64,000 nucleotides of DNA from Deinococcus depolymerans (GCF_039522025.1 NZ_BAAADB010000003.1:382200-446199); one strand, 5' to 3'. Positions 48,305 through 58,972 are shown, numbered from the stretch's first letter. The notes: a model not told the origin generated them from the sequence alone. Numbers and translations are program-made.

Positions 48305-48861
48305 GCGAGGCTCCGGGGGTGGTGCTGCTGGCGGCGGAAGGGGAGACCAAGGACAATCCCGAGGGCCGCGACGCCCAGCGCGACGCTGAGGGGGTAGGCG
48401 GGGAACCCGGCGAAGTCACTGAGGATCAGGTTACCGAGGCTGGAAATGGTGATGGTGCCCAGCGCGGCGCACAGCAGCGTGATCCAGCGGGGGACGCGCA
48501 GGCGGGTGGCGACGGCCGCGAGCATGAAGACGGTCAGGATCAGGCCCAGCAGGGGCAGTTGCGGGTCCTGGCTGCTGGTGATGGTCGTGACGGGCTGGGG
48601 GTTGCCCAGGAGGTTCCATTTCAGGAAGGTCAGGCTGTCCACGCCGTTGCGGGCCGCCTCGCGGGTCATGACGCTCCACTGGGTGGTCAGGGTCAGGGCA
48701 GCGGTGGCGGTCACGGTGCCGGTGGTGGCGAGCAGCGCGGTCAGGACGGTGCGGGCCAGCTGCCGGTGGCGCAGGCTCTGGCGGGTGTCGCGGCTCCAGT
48801 TGGCGTCGGTGACGCTGTCCGCTTCGTTCTGCATGCCGATCTTCCAGTCGTCGTGGGTCAT
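48301..48861 (-). CDS. Membrane protein of the PadR cassette (second member)
   Basis: Predicted 186 aa: cytoplasmic-type head with D-D-W motif, then about four helices (40-62, 95-118, 128-145, 150-172). Similar N-terminus to its neighbours. Starts within the previous gene's stop (ATGA) and ends within the next ATG, so all are read from one PadR-led transcript. Function unknown; such heads could be regulatory or bind the same partner. Confidence 0.78.
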   Translation of the reverse strand: MTHDDWKIGMQNEADSVTDANWSRDTRQSLRHRQLARTVLTALLATTGTVTATAALTLTTQWSVMTREAARNGVDSLTFLKWNLLGNPQPVTTITSSQDPQLPLLGLILTVFMLAAVATRLRVPRWITLLCAALGTITISSLGNLILSDFAGFPAYPLSVALGVAALGIVLGLPFRRQQHHPRSLA

Positions 48862-49406
48862 GGTGCAACGCTCCTGTGGGGGTGGATGAGGGTCGAGAGT
48901 GCCCATCCGAAGGTGATCAGCAGGCCGAACGTGACCAGCGTGGTCATGAGCAGCTGGGGGAGCAGGGGGAGCAGCGCAGCCAGTGTGCTCAGCGTGAACA
49001 CGTCGGACGCTCCTCGGAGGCTCGTGCCGACGATCAGAAGGATGGGCAGCGTGGAGAGGCTGGCGGCCAGGAGGGCAGGGACCCACGGTGCGGAGCCGCG
49101 CAGGACGCGGCGGGTCAGCCACGCCAGCGTCAGCAGGAGGGAAAGGCCGCTCGTCCAGAGAAATCCGGCCAGGGGATGCACCCACTCGAAGACGTGCGTG
49201 GGCAGCTCTCTCTGGGTGATGAGTGTTCCGGCGGCGGGCAGGGCGCTGATGATCAGGAGTTCGCCGAAGCTTCGCGTGGTGAGGACGGCGCCGAGGTCCT
49301 GTTTCGCGCGTCGCCAGAGGAGGGTCCGGCGTGCTTCACGCGCCCAGTGCGGGTCGGCGTGCTGGAGTTCAGTGTCGAGGGCGTCGCTCCAGTCGTCATG
49401 ATTCAT
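48858..49406 (-). CDS. Membrane protein of the PadR cassette (first member)
   Basis: Predicted 182 aa starting MNHDDWSDALDTELQ, with about four to five hydrophobic helices (50-70, 85-105, 112-135, 150-175). Overlaps the PadR stop by four bases and the second member by four. PadR-linked membrane proteins with an N-terminal soluble helix recall DUF1700/DUF1048-type pairs, but motif identity is too weak to assign. Confidence 0.78.
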   Translation of the reverse strand: MNHDDWSDALDTELQHADPHWAREARRTLLWRRAKQDLGAVLTTRSFGELLIISALPAAGTLITQRELPTHVFEWVHPLAGFLWTSGLSLLLTLAWLTRRVLRGSAPWVPALLAASLSTLPILLIVGTSLRGASDVFTLSTLAALLPLLPQLLMTTLVTFGLLITFGWALSTLIHPHRSVAP

Positions 49407-49708
49407 GTCATGGCACCGGTCGTGGTGCGCCTGGCAGTGCCCGGTTCGTGGCGTTCGCGGGCCAGCCCGAGGCCGCTCTGCGTCAGGCGGTAGATGTGGC
49501 GGGGGGGTCTGCCGGGGTGCGGGGACGGTTCCCACTGGGCGTCCAGGTGGCCCTGTTCGTGCAGGCGCTGGAGGATGGGGTAGAGGGTTCCGCTTTTCAG
49601 GTTGGTGCTCTTGGACAGGTCGTAGCCGTAGGTGTGCGCGGGGTAGGTCTGCTGGAGGGCGTGCAGGACGGCTTTCGTGTGAGGACTGGAGTTGGGTGGG
49701 CGGGGCAT
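49403..49708 (-). CDS. PadR-family transcriptional regulator
   Basis: Predicted 101 aa, the short PadR class. Winged helix: TKAVLHALQQTYPAHTYGYDLSK, then the diagnostic KSGTLYPILQRLHEQGHL (residues 38-55) and RHIYRLTQSG. A very good promoter ends 5 nt before the ATG, so the mRNA is leaderless. An ACATATGT palindrome in the spacer is a probable autorepression site. It heads a four-gene unit. Confidence 0.93.
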   Translation of the reverse strand: MPRPPNSSPHTKAVLHALQQTYPAHTYGYDLSKSTNLKSGTLYPILQRLHEQGHLDAQWEPSPHPGRPPRHIYRLTQSGLGLARERHEPGTARRTTTGAMT

Positions 49709-49713
49709 AGCCT

Positions 49714-49743
49714 ATTAGCAACATATGTAGAGTTTCGTGTCAA
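49714..49743 (-). promoter_or_regulatory. PadR promoter with internal palindrome
   Basis: -35 TTGACA (49738-49743, consensus), 18-bp spacer, -10 GCTAAT (49714-49719); ATG at 49708. ACATATGT lies within the spacer, the position expected for a PadR operator. Confidence 0.75.
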
Positions 49744-49764
49744 GCGATAGTGCGGCAGATGAAC

Positions 49765-49798
49765 AACCGCTGCCTCCGCACTGGACGGGGCAGCGGTT
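49765..49798 (-). terminator. Terminator after cax
   Basis: AACCGCTGCC and GGCAGCGGTT form a 10-bp stem 15 bp past the cax stop; on the minus strand it is followed by GTTC. Confidence 0.6.
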
Positions 49799-49812
49799 CC
49801 CGGCACCCAGGC

Positions 49813-50997
<1,185 letters not shown>

Positions 50998-51057
50998 GCC
51001 GGCAGTGTAGGCCCAGGGTTCTCATGAAGCGTGCCCCGCATGCAGAGCGAAGGTTCA

Positions 51058-51207
51058 TGCGGACTGCCGGGCTTGGCGTTGACCCCCCCCGCCAGCTCAC
51101 CGGGTTGCCAACGCCACGCCCGGACCCCGTTTTGCTCCTGCGCTGCGCCGCGCTGCGAGGCCGCCCGGATTGAACGGTGCCCGCAACCCATTCACTCGGA
51201 GTCCGTC
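51058..51207 (-). repeat. Degenerate F1 copy
   Basis: CATGCGGACTGCCGGGCTTG to CACTCGGAGTCCGTCCC, with GGGTTGCCAACGCCACGCCCGG in short pieces matching the F1 core. Many changes mark an old copy, between cax and the HAD gene. Confidence 0.62.
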
Positions 51208-51233
51208 CCGGGTGTGCGGGTCAGCTGCCGGGG

Positions 51234-51947
51234 TCAGGGGGTGGCGGTCGGGAGGCCGAGCAGGTGTTGCAACTGCGCGTGCGAGGTCACCACGTGGCGC
51301 ACTCCGGCGGCGTGCAGGTGCGCGGCGTCGTCCGGGTGGGCGTGCCCGGTGGCGAGCAGGCCGATCACGGTCGCCCCGGCCCGCACGCCCGCCGTGGCGC
51401 CGGGAACGCTGTCCTCGACGACCACGCAGCGCGTGATGTCCGCCCCGAGCTGCGCGGCGGCGAAGGCGTACAGGTCCGGTTCCGGCTTGCCGCGCCCGCC
51501 CACCCACGACGGGTCGTAGGCGTGCGTACCCACCAGTCCCGCCAGTCCGGCCGACGCGAGCTTCATGTGCAGCCGCCCGCGTTCGCTGTTGCTGCCCACC
51601 GCGAACGGCACGCCCCGGTCCCGCAGGCCGCGCAGGGTGTCGCGCGCCCCGTCGATGGCGTCCAGGGTGTCGAAGGCCGCGTTGAAGCGGTCTTCCAGGA
51701 TGGGCAGGAAGGCGTCGGTGGGCGTCCAGCCGTGCAGGTCCGCCAGGCGCACCAGCACGTTCGGAAAGGTCTGCCCGACGGCCAGGTGCGCGAAGTCGTT
51801 CAGGGCCAGCGGCAGGCCATGCTCGGCCAGCGTGCGGACCCACACGCCGGCCGCCAGCGCCTCGCTGTCCACCAGCACGCCGTCCAGGTCGAACAGGACC
51901 GCGTCGAAGGTGCCGGCCAGGGTCGGGCCGTCCGTGGGGGCGGTCAC
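51234..51947 (-). CDS. HAD-superfamily hydrolase (beta-phosphoglucomutase/phosphatase-like)
   Basis: Predicted 237 aa with a GTG overlapping the HIT gene's stop. HAD motif [17 protein letters not shown] with two catalytic Asp (about residues 19-21), helical cap, motif [11 protein letters not shown], motif III Lys in GKPEPDLY, motif [11 protein letters not shown]. Family members are sugar phosphatases or phosphomutases; the substrate is undetermined. It ends close to a degenerate F1. Confidence 0.9.
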   Translation of the reverse strand: MTAPTDGPTLAGTFDAVLFDLDGVLVDSEALAAGVWVRTLAEHGLPLALNDFAHLAVGQTFPNVLVRLADLHGWTPTDAFLPILEDRFNAAFDTLDAIDGARDTLRGLRDRGVPFAVGSNSERGRLHMKLASAGLAGLVGTHAYDPSWVGGRGKPEPDLYAFAAAQLGADITRCVVVEDSVPGATAGVRAGATVIGLLATGHAHPDDAAHLHAAGVRHVVTSHAQLQHLLGLPTATP

Positions 51948-52291
51948 TGGCCCAGGCCCGTGTCGTCGGCCGGGCCGTTCTCCCACCCGGCCAGGACATG
52001 CACGTGCGTGTGGAAGACCATCTGCCCGCCGCCGGGACCGCAGTTCACGACCAGCCGGTAGTCCTGCGCGTGCTGCCGCGCCACCCGCGTGGCGGTCAGC
52101 CACAACTCGCCCATCTCGGCGGCGTCCGTGATCTCGTCCACGCGCGACGACACCTTCTTCGGAATGACCAGCAGGTGAATGGGCGCCTTCGGGGCGATGT
52201 CGCGGATCGCGATGTAGCGCTCGTCCTCGAACACGATCTGGCTGGGAATCTCGCGGGCGATGATCCGCTCGAACAGGGTGGGAGAAGTCAT
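51944..52291 (-). CDS. HIT-family nucleotide-binding hydrolase
   Basis: Predicted 115 aa. HINT-type protein: [18 protein letters not shown] start, [13 protein letters not shown], and the catalytic histidine triad in [11 protein letters not shown]. It hydrolyses adenosine phosphoramidates in characterised relatives. The ATG at 52291 is chosen because a -10-like TAGAGT lies 7 nt upstream; a GTG three codons earlier would overlap it. The 240 bp before the ferritin-like gene (52292-52531) show no recognised element. Confidence 0.93.
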   Translation of the reverse strand: MTSPTLFERIIAREIPSQIVFEDERYIAIRDIAPKAPIHLLVIPKKVSSRVDEITDAAEMGELWLTATRVARQHAQDYRLVVNCGPGGGQMVFHTHVHVLAGWENGPADDTGLGQ

Positions 52292-52531
52292 GCCACACAC
52301 TCTAGCCGCCGCGTTCAGACCCGCCCGCCGCGCGGTTCAGACGCGCGTCTTTAGCGCACGTTCATGCAACGGCGCGGCGCGATCCGATCCGGCGGGGCCT
52401 GCATATACCCGGTTGTCAGGAACGAGAGCCGGCACCGAACGGTTCTCCACCACCCCAAGCCCCCGCGTGCCTGAACGGCGGACCTCACCCCGGTGCGGCC
52501 CCGCCTCCGGCCTACCCAACAGGAGTCCACC

Positions 52532-53470
52532 ATGACGAACCACCAGACCACCGACCGCCAGATCCTCGACGACGCCACCAGCACCGACACCATGAACCGC
52601 CGCGCCGCGATGGGCTTCCTCGGCAAGATCGGCATGGGCGCCGCCGCCATGGGCCTCGCCGCGACCGCCGGCACCGCCGCCGCCGCACCCGCCAAGAACA
52701 TCGACGCGGACGTCCTGAACTTCGCGCTGAACCTCGAGTACCTCGAGGCAGCCTTCTACCTCGCCGCCGTGGGCCGCGTGAACGAACTGCGCAAGATCGG
52801 CGGCGGGGCCGACATCATCCTGCCTGCCGGGCTCGACCAGGACCGCGGCATGACCTTCAAGGACGGCAACGTGCAGGCCCTGGCCCGCGACATCGCCGAG
52901 GACGAACTCTCGCACGTGAAATTCCTGCACGGCGCGCTCGGCAAGGCCGCCGCCGCCCGTCCCGTCATCGACCTGAACGGCGCGTTCCGCGCCGCCGGGA
53001 AGGCCGCGTCCGGCGGGAAGATCGACGGGTTCAACCCCTTCCTAAATGACCTGTTCTTCCTGCACGGCGCGTTCATCTTCGAGGACGTGGGGGTCACCGC
53101 CTACAACGGCGCCGCCACCCTGATCACCAACCCCGCGTACCTGCAGGCCGCCGCCGGCATCCTGGCCGTCGAGGCGTACCACGGCGGCGCGATCCGCACC
53201 ATGCTGTACCAGCAGCGTCAGGTGAGCGCCGCCGCCGGCCTGTACGTCGGTCAGGTCGTGCAGGCCATCAGCAACCTGCGCGGCTCGGTCGGTGGCATGA
53301 AGGACCAGGGCCTGAGCGACAACGCCGGGAACATGGTCGTCGCGCCTGCCGACAAGAACGGCGTGGCGTACGGCCGCTCGACCCGCGAGGTGCTGAACAT
53401 CGTGTACCTCGCGCCCAACGCGAAGAAGGGCGGGTTCTACCCCAACGGCCTGAACGGCAGCATCAAGTAA
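52532..53470 (+). CDS. Tat-exported ferritin-like domain protein (long type)
   Basis: Predicted 312 aa. An N-terminal extension of 20 residues precedes the Tat signal [14 protein letters not shown] and an Ala-rich cleavage zone. The ferritin-like bundle follows: [42 protein letters not shown], and [13 protein letters not shown] carry the Glu/His ligands. Same family as the genes at 1-937 but with longer loops. Relatives in Deinococcus are linked to desiccation or oxidative stress tolerance. AGGAG precedes the ATG. The stop TAA shares its last A with F1 copy 12. Confidence 0.88.
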   Translation: MTNHQTTDRQILDDATSTDTMNRRAAMGFLGKIGMGAAAMGLAATAGTAAAAPAKNIDADVLNFALNLEYLEAAFYLAAVGRVNELRKIGGGADIILPAGLDQDRGMTFKDGNVQALARDIAEDELSHVKFLHGALGKAAAARPVIDLNGAFRAAGKAASGGKIDGFNPFLNDLFFLHGAFIFEDVGVTAYNGAATLITNPAYLQAAAGILAVEAYHGGAIRTMLYQQRQVSAAAGLYVGQVVQAISNLRGSVGGMKDQGLSDNAGNMVVAPADKNGVAYGRSTREVLNIVYLAPNAKKGGFYPNGLNGSIK

Positions 53471-53573
53471 TACGGACTCCGATTGAATGGCTTACAAAGC
53501 CGTTCAATCCGAGCGAAGCGAGTGGGAGAAAACCGGGTTCCGGATTGTCGGCGAAACAAACGGCAGTCCGTAT
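53470..53573 (+). repeat. F1 interspersed repeat, copy 12 (internal deletion)
   Basis: Intact ATACGGACTCC and CAGTCCGTAT ends, but the right hairpin is gone: GGGTTCCGGA runs straight into TTGTCGGCG. Recombination between the two TTCCGGA repeats that flank the missing segment in full copies explains the loss of about 32 bp. Confidence 0.88.
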
Positions 53574-53664
53574 GGGTTCTCGCAGTATTCAGCAGGAGCA
53601 GGGAGGATGGGCCACTTGGTCCGCCTCCCTTTCCTGCGCTGCACCGGCGCGTTACCCTGCCCCT

Positions 53665-54789
53665 GTGACTCCCGATCCCACCCTGGCAGCCCTGCGCGCG
53701 GCGGCGGCGCGCACGCTGGAACCCCAGTCCGGCGTGCAGGCCGCCTTGAACGCCATGGGCTTCGTGCAGGCCGACCCGATCCGCGCGCCCGCCCGCGCGC
53801 AGGACCTGACGCTGATGGCCCGCGTGCCCGGCTACCGCGCCGGGGACCTGGAACGGCTGTACCCGGTCCTGGACGCCGAGGAGGACATGCTGCCCAACTA
53901 CGGCTTCATGCCCCGGTCGGTGCAGGCGCTGCTGCACCCGCGCGAGCTGCCCCCCACCCGCCTGGAGGCCGCGCACCCCGGCCTGCTGGACGAGGTGCGG
54001 GCCGCCGTGCAGGACCGGGACGAGGTTCACCCGCGCGAGGTGGCGGCGCGGCTGGGCCAGGGCCGCACCGTGAACGCCTGGGGCGGGCAGTCGAGTGCCA
54101 CGACCCGCGCGCTGGATGTCCTGCACCGCCGGGGCGAACTGCGCGTCACGCGCCGCGTGGGCGGCGTGCGGCTGTACGGCCTGGCCCCGCACCTGCGGGC
54201 GCTGCGCGGGTCGCCGCTGCCGGAACCGGAGCGGTTGCGGGGCGCGGTGCATCTGCTGGCGCGGCTGTACGGCCCGCTGCCCGAGGCGAGCCTGGGCTAC
54301 CTGATCGGCCTGTCGCACTACGGGTTTCCGCACCTGCTGCCGCAACTGCGCGCCGCGTTCCGGCAGGCGGTGCGGGAGGACCTGCACTCGGCGAGGGTGG
54401 ACGGCCTGAAGTACGTGTGGCTGCCCGAACAGGACCCCGCGCTGGCGCCCGTCCCGCGCGGCGTGCGCATCGTGAACCCCTTCGATCCGCTGGTGTGGGA
54501 CCGCCGCCGCTTCGCGCACCTGCACGGCTGGACGTACCGCTTCGAGGCGTACACGCCCGCCCCGAAACGCCAGTTCGGGTACTACGCCCTGCCGGTCTTT
54601 CATGCGGGCCGGGCCGTCGGCTGGGCGAACCTGAGCGTGCAGGGCGGCCAGCTGAGCGCGGACCTGGGCCTCGCGCCCGGCGTGCGCCGCACCGGGACCT
54701 TTACCCGCTCGCTGGACCGCGAACTGGACCGCTGGCGCGCCTTCCTGGGCGTGGACAGTCCAGCTGCGGACACCCAGACGTCCGACTGA
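53665..54789 (+). CDS. YcaQ-like winged-helix DNA-binding protein (HTH_42)
   Basis: Predicted 374 aa. Several winged-helix modules with the family's QADPIRAPARAQDLTLMARVPGY near residue 32 in shorter pieces, NYGFMPRSVQALLHP, and SLGYLIGLSHYGFPHL. E. coli YcaQ is a DNA glycosylase that unhooks interstrand crosslinks; the QxD-type catalytic motif is visible here as QADPIR. The GTG at 53665 is 6 nt after a -10-like TACCCT, giving a leaderless start. Confidence 0.85.
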   Translation: MTPDPTLAALRAAAARTLEPQSGVQAALNAMGFVQADPIRAPARAQDLTLMARVPGYRAGDLERLYPVLDAEEDMLPNYGFMPRSVQALLHPRELPPTRLEAAHPGLLDEVRAAVQDRDEVHPREVAARLGQGRTVNAWGGQSSATTRALDVLHRRGELRVTRRVGGVRLYGLAPHLRALRGSPLPEPERLRGAVHLLARLYGPLPEASLGYLIGLSHYGFPHLLPQLRAAFRQAVREDLHSARVDGLKYVWLPEQDPALAPVPRGVRIVNPFDPLVWDRRRFAHLHGWTYRFEAYTPAPKRQFGYYALPVFHAGRAVGWANLSVQGGQLSADLGLAPGVRRTGTFTRSLDRELDRWRAFLGVDSPAADTQTSD

Positions 54790-54792
54790 CGT

Positions 54793-55830
54793 TCACCCGG
54801 TCGCCTCCTGCCACGCGGCCGTGACCTTCAGCGCCGCCCCGGCCGCGTGCCGCTCCGGCGTGCGGGCCGCCTGCCGCACCACTGACAGCAGGTTCAGTGC
54901 CAGTCCCGCCTGCTCCTGCGCTGCCAGCTCCGCATCCGTCAGGGGAAGGCCGCAGCGTGCCAGTTCATCCCGGTACGCGCCGCGCAGTTCCGGACCCAGT
55001 CGGGCGCGGTCGGCGGCGTCGAGGCGCAGCGCCAGCAGGTGCGAGAGGTCCTCGCCCGGCACGCTGGCATGCACCTGCCCGTAATCGATCAGGACCGGTT
55101 GCGGCCCGCGCCACAGCACCTGCCCCGCGTGAATGTCGCCGTGAACCAGGGTCGTCACGGGGGCCGCCGCCAGCAGGTCCGGCAGCTGCCCGGCGGCCTC
55201 CCGCGCCGCCCGCACCACCGGTTCCGGCAGCGGCGCGGGCCGTCCGTCCGGGCCGCTCAGACCGCCCGCCGCCAGCTGGGCGTGCATCCGGGCGGCGCGG
55301 TCCAGCACCCGCGCCGGCTGCCACGCCCACGGGCCGCGCAGGGCCGCCTGCCCGGACCCCGCCCAGAACGCGTGGTGCCGCGCCAGCAGCCGCGCGATCT
55401 CCAGCAGGGCCGCGCCGCGCGCCGCGTCGTCCGCAAACGCGCCCCAGCCGGTCGTCTCCTCGGTCAGGTCGCGGGTCAGCAGGTGCGCGTGCGGCGTGCG
55501 TTCCGAGCGCGCCGCGTGCCGGAACGGGGCGTGCGGCACCGGCGACAGCGGCGCCAGGTCCCGCAGGTAGGCGGCCTCGCGCGTCAGGCGTTCCCAGGCG
55601 CGGCGGTCCCGCCAGCCGACCGGGATGAACTTCAGGAACAGCGGCTCCCCGCCTGCGTCGAAGCGTGCGAAGGCCGCGCCCTCACCCACCCAGCTTTCCA
55701 GCGGGCGGCCCACACCCGCAAACCGGTCGTGCAGGCCGCGCGGCCAGCGGCGGGCGTGCAGGATCACCGGTCCGTCGCCGCGCAGCACCGTCAGGGTGTC
55801 GGCCAGCGCGGCAGCAGGCCGGGAGCGCAT
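54793..55830 (-). CDS. Aminoglycoside phosphotransferase/choline kinase-like protein
   Basis: Predicted 345 aa. Kinase-like fold with a Brenner-type catalytic loop LVHGDIHAGQVLW (about residues 228-240) and the metal-binding Asp of VLIDYGQV (about 246-253). The usual Asn of HGDxHxxN is Gln here. The small-molecule substrate is unknown and resistance function is not implied. The ATG at 55830 overlaps the previous stop (TGATG). Confidence 0.85.
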   Translation of the reverse strand: MRSRPAAALADTLTVLRGDGPVILHARRWPRGLHDRFAGVGRPLESWVGEGAAFARFDAGGEPLFLKFIPVGWRDRRAWERLTREAAYLRDLAPLSPVPHAPFRHAARSERTPHAHLLTRDLTEETTGWGAFADDAARGAALLEIARLLARHHAFWAGSGQAALRGPWAWQPARVLDRAARMHAQLAAGGLSGPDGRPAPLPEPVVRAAREAAGQLPDLLAAAPVTTLVHGDIHAGQVLWRGPQPVLIDYGQVHASVPGEDLSHLLALRLDAADRARLGPELRGAYRDELARCGLPLTDAELAAQEQAGLALNLLSVVRQAARTPERHAAGAALKVTAAWQEATG

Positions 55831-56066
55831 CAGGCCAGCAGCGTCAGCAGGCCCGCCGCGCCGCCCGCCACGGTCAGCGTGACCAGCGCGACCACGCCCA
55901 GGCAGCCCAGGCACCCGCCGCGCCGCTGCCGGTAGTGCCCGCGCCGCCCGTAGTGCGCGCGGCCCCCGCTGAAACTGCTGCGGCTGTGCCCGCCGAGCAG
56001 CCCACCCAGGCCGCCCCCATGTCCGCTGCGACTGAACGAAAACGACCCGCCGGAAAATCCACTCAT
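55830..56066 (-). CDS. Small Gly/Ser-rich membrane protein
   Basis: Predicted 78 aa. Residues 1-50 are rich in Gly, Ser, His and Arg (SGFSGGSFSFSRSGHGGGLG). A CLGCL pair precedes one C-terminal transmembrane helix (about 56-76). Unknown function; it is coupled to the kinase gene. The Met at 56066 is the likely start. Confidence 0.62.
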   Translation of the reverse strand: MSGFSGGSFSFSRSGHGGGLGGLLGGHSRSSFSGGRAHYGRRGHYRQRRGGCLGCLGVVALVTLTVAGGAAGLLTLLA

Positions 56067-56194
56067 GCCCCCGGTACGCGCCCGCGCGCCGCCGGGTTGC
56101 CGGGACTGAACCCGGTCCAATACGCCGCCCCCCCGTGCGCGCAGGTCATGAGTCAGGTACTCACGGCACTGCCGCGCGTATGATGGGCCCCATC

Positions 56195-57529
56195 ATGAGT
56201 GAACGGAAGTACTTCGGAACGGACGGCGTGCGCGCCGTGGCGGGGGCCTTCCCCCTGACGGCCCCCTGGGTCATGGCGCTCGGCGCGGCGGCCGGTGAGG
56301 TCCTCAAGGAACAGAACCCGCGCGCCAGTGTCGTGATCGGCAAGGACACCCGTCAGAGCGGCGACATGCTGGAAGCCGCGCTGGCCGCCGGCCTGACCAG
56401 CCGGGGCGTGAATGTCATCCACGTGGGCGTCCTGCCCACCCCCGGCGTCAGTTACCTGACCCGCCACCTGAATGCCGACGCGGGCGTGGTCATCAGCGCC
56501 TCGCACAACCCCTACGAGGACAACGGCATCAAGTTCTTCGGCGCGGACGGCCAGAAACTCCGGGACGCCACCGAACTGCAGATCGAGGCCGCCATCGACC
56601 GCGTGGACGCCCTGCCCCCCGTGACCGGCGTGGACCTGGGCAGCGTCACCAACTACACCGAGGCCGAACGCCTGTACGTCAATTACCTCAGGACGCACGC
56701 CCCGGACCTCAGCGGCCTGCGGATCGCGATGGACTGCGCGAACGGCGCGGCGTACCGCGTGGGCCCCAAGGTGTTCCAGGCGGCGGGCGCGGACGTGTTC
56801 GCCGTGTACACCACCCCGGACGGCCGCAACATCAACCGCGAGTGCGGCAGCACGCACCTGGACCACCTGCAGCGCATCGTGCGCGAAGGGAAGTACGACC
56901 TGGGCGTCGCCTTCGACGGGGACGCCGACCGCGCCCTGTTCGTGGACAGCCGCGGGAACGTCGTGCACGGCGACCACATGCTGCTCCTGAACGCCCGCGC
57001 CCGCGGTGAGAAGGCGGTCGTGACGACCATCATGGCGAACATGGCCCTCGAGGTGAAACTGAACGAGGCGGGCATCCCGCTCGAACGCACTGCCGTCGGG
57101 GACCGCTACGTGCACGAACGCCTGCACGACCGCCACCTGCAGCTCGGCGGGGAGCAGAGCGGCCACATCCTGTTCCTGGACGTGTCGCCCACCGGCGACG
57201 GCGTGCTGACCGCGCTGCTCACGCTGGGCAGCATGCGCGCCACGCAGACCACCCTCGACGCCCTGCACGACGACCTCGTCATGTACCCGCAGACCCTGGT
57301 GAACGTGCGCGTGGCCGACAAGAAAGCCATTGCCGTGGACGAGGCCGTGCAGGCCGCCGTGACCGAGGCGGAAACCCGGCTGGCCGGCAAGGGCCGCGTG
57401 AACCTGCGCCCCAGCGGCACCGAGAACCTGATCCGCGTGATGGTCGAGGGACAGGACGCCGCCGAGATCCACGAGATCGCCCGCGTGCTGGCCGGCGTGG
57501 TCGAGTCGCGCGGCACCGTCGCCCCCTGA
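56195..57529 (+). CDS. glmM: Phosphoglucosamine mutase
   Basis: Predicted 444 aa. Interconverts glucosamine 6- and 1-phosphate for cell-wall UDP-GlcNAc. Phosphoserine loop VVISASHNPYEDNGIKFF (about residues 97-114), metal loop FDGDADR (about 240), sugar loop GGEQSGH (about 325) and phosphate site RPSGTENLIRVMVE near the C-terminus. The start MSERKYFGTDG matches the family N-terminus; Met codons 3 and 4 upstream of it are alternatives. Confidence 0.97.
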   Translation: MSERKYFGTDGVRAVAGAFPLTAPWVMALGAAAGEVLKEQNPRASVVIGKDTRQSGDMLEAALAAGLTSRGVNVIHVGVLPTPGVSYLTRHLNADAGVVISASHNPYEDNGIKFFGADGQKLRDATELQIEAAIDRVDALPPVTGVDLGSVTNYTEAERLYVNYLRTHAPDLSGLRIAMDCANGAAYRVGPKVFQAAGADVFAVYTTPDGRNINRECGSTHLDHLQRIVREGKYDLGVAFDGDADRALFVDSRGNVVHGDHMLLLNARARGEKAVVTTIMANMALEVKLNEAGIPLERTAVGDRYVHERLHDRHLQLGGEQSGHILFLDVSPTGDGVLTALLTLGSMRATQTTLDALHDDLVMYPQTLVNVRVADKKAIAVDEAVQAAVTEAETRLAGKGRVNLRPSGTENLIRVMVEGQDAAEIHEIARVLAGVVESRGTVAP

Positions 57530-57688
57530 CCTGAATCTGACCCGCGTGGAGGCCGCAGTGGGGGAACGGATGCCCCCGCCGCTCCCCACGCAGCTCATGA
57601 ACGCCCGCAGTAATCATGGAGGTACGTGCGGCCCCCGGGCGGGCGTCGCCGCTCACCCTGCCCACACTTCACCTCCGGAGGTTCCACC

Positions 57689-58198
57689 ATGTCCACCCTG
57701 ACCCGTACCGCCCTGCTCGGCGTTGCCGCCCTCGGCACGCTCGCCGGTGCCGCCGCCACCCCCCCCAGCCCCCTGACCCTGAAGGCCGCGACCCTGGTCG
57801 TCACGCAGGAAACCCGAGACGGCAAGAAAGTCGAGGTCCTGACCGACGCCAGCAAGGCCCAGGTCATTCCCGGCAGCGTGCTGTCCCTCACGCAGACCTT
57901 CAAGAACGTCAGCAAGGGCGCCCTGAGCAGCATCGTCCTGAACATGAAGGTCGACCCGGCCACCACCTTCCAGCAGGCGACCTGCACGGTCGGCGGCGTC
58001 ACCACGCAGTACACCACCGACGGCAGGACCTTCGCCGCCGCGCCCCTCATGAAGACCGTGACCGTCACCGAGAACGGCAAGAGCGTGCAGAAGAAAGTCG
58101 AGGTCAAACCCAGCGAGTACACCGGTGTCCGCTGGAACATCGCCCGCCTGAACGCCGGACAGGAAGGCACCTGCGCCATCCGCGCCACCGTCAAGTAA
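57689..58198 (+). CDS. Secreted protein of unknown function
   Basis: Predicted 169 aa with a Sec signal (about residues 1-25). The mature part is beta-rich: SVLSLTQTFKNVSKGALSSIV resembles the DUF11/conserved-repeat type of surface proteins, with a Cys pair (QATCTVGG and GTCAI) that could form a disulphide. No catalytic motif. GGAGG precedes the ATG. Its TAA stop shares an A with F1 copy 13. Confidence 0.75.
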   Translation: MSTLTRTALLGVAALGTLAGAAATPPSPLTLKAATLVVTQETRDGKKVEVLTDASKAQVIPGSVLSLTQTFKNVSKGALSSIVLNMKVDPATTFQQATCTVGGVTTQYTTDGRTFAAAPLMKTVTVTENGKSVQKKVEVKPSEYTGVRWNIARLNAGQEGTCAIRATVK

Positions 58199-58354
58199 TA
58201 CGGACTCCGATTGAATGGCTTACAAAGCCGTTCAATCCGAGCGGATGCGACTCGGAGAGCTGCTCCGCAGAGAAAGAGCTGGGCGGGTTCCGGACGTGGA
58301 GTTGACAGATCGGTGGTGTTCCGATCTGTGAACGAAACAAACGGCAGTCCGTAT
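58198..58354 (+). repeat. F1 interspersed repeat, copy 13 (long form)
   Basis: ATACGGACTCC to CAGTCCGTAT with the long spacer and the CAGATCGG/CCGATCTG right hairpin. It lies between a stop codon and a terminator. Confidence 0.93.
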
Positions 58355-58371
58355 CAGAGCATTCTCAGGCA

Positions 58372-58408
58372 GGCGGTGACTCCCACGCTCGGGAGTCGCC
58401 GCCTTTTT
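58372..58408 (+). terminator. Intrinsic terminator
   Basis: GGCGGTGACTCCC pairs with GGGAGTCGCCGCC (one mismatch or wobble) and is followed by TTTTT, the best T-run terminator in the window. It terminates the secreted-protein transcript, reading through F1. Confidence 0.88.
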
Positions 58409-58433
58409 CGCCGCCCCGCTGCGGCAGGAAACG

Positions 58434-58472
58434 CGAAGCCCCGCCTCACCGCTGGGGTGGGACGGGGCTTCG
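58434..58472 (-). terminator. Stem-loop after rpsT
   Basis: CGAAGCCCCG and CGGGGCTTCG with a 19-nt loop, 14 bp past the rpsT stop on the minus strand. Confidence 0.65.
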
Positions 58473-58485
58473 TGTGCCTGTGGGC

Positions 58486-58766
<281 letters not shown>

Positions 58767-58926
58767 GATTTCTCCTTTTCACCCGCCGCCGGTCTGGCGG
58801 TGCGGGGCGGTTCCCACGCGGGGGAACGCGAGCGTCCGGACGCGGTGCTTCCGGCGCACCGGACCTGCGCGCCACGCTGGGCGAACGGGTCCGGGCTGCC
58901 ACCCGCGAGGGGTGGGCAACCTCGTG

Positions 58927-58955
58927 ACTATACCTGCCTTTGCGGGCCGTGGCAA
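58927..58955 (-). promoter_or_regulatory. rpsT promoter
   Basis: -35 TTGCCA (58950-58955), 17-bp spacer, -10 TATAGT (58927-58932) on the minus strand. The message would begin near 58920, giving a leader of about 155 nt. Confidence 0.78.
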
Positions 58956-58972
58956 GCGGCATACTGGCAGGC

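Noticed and set aside
54793..55830. Kinase-like gene as an antibiotic resistance determinant
   Set aside because: Only the general APH fold is visible; context gives no sign of resistance or mobile DNA.
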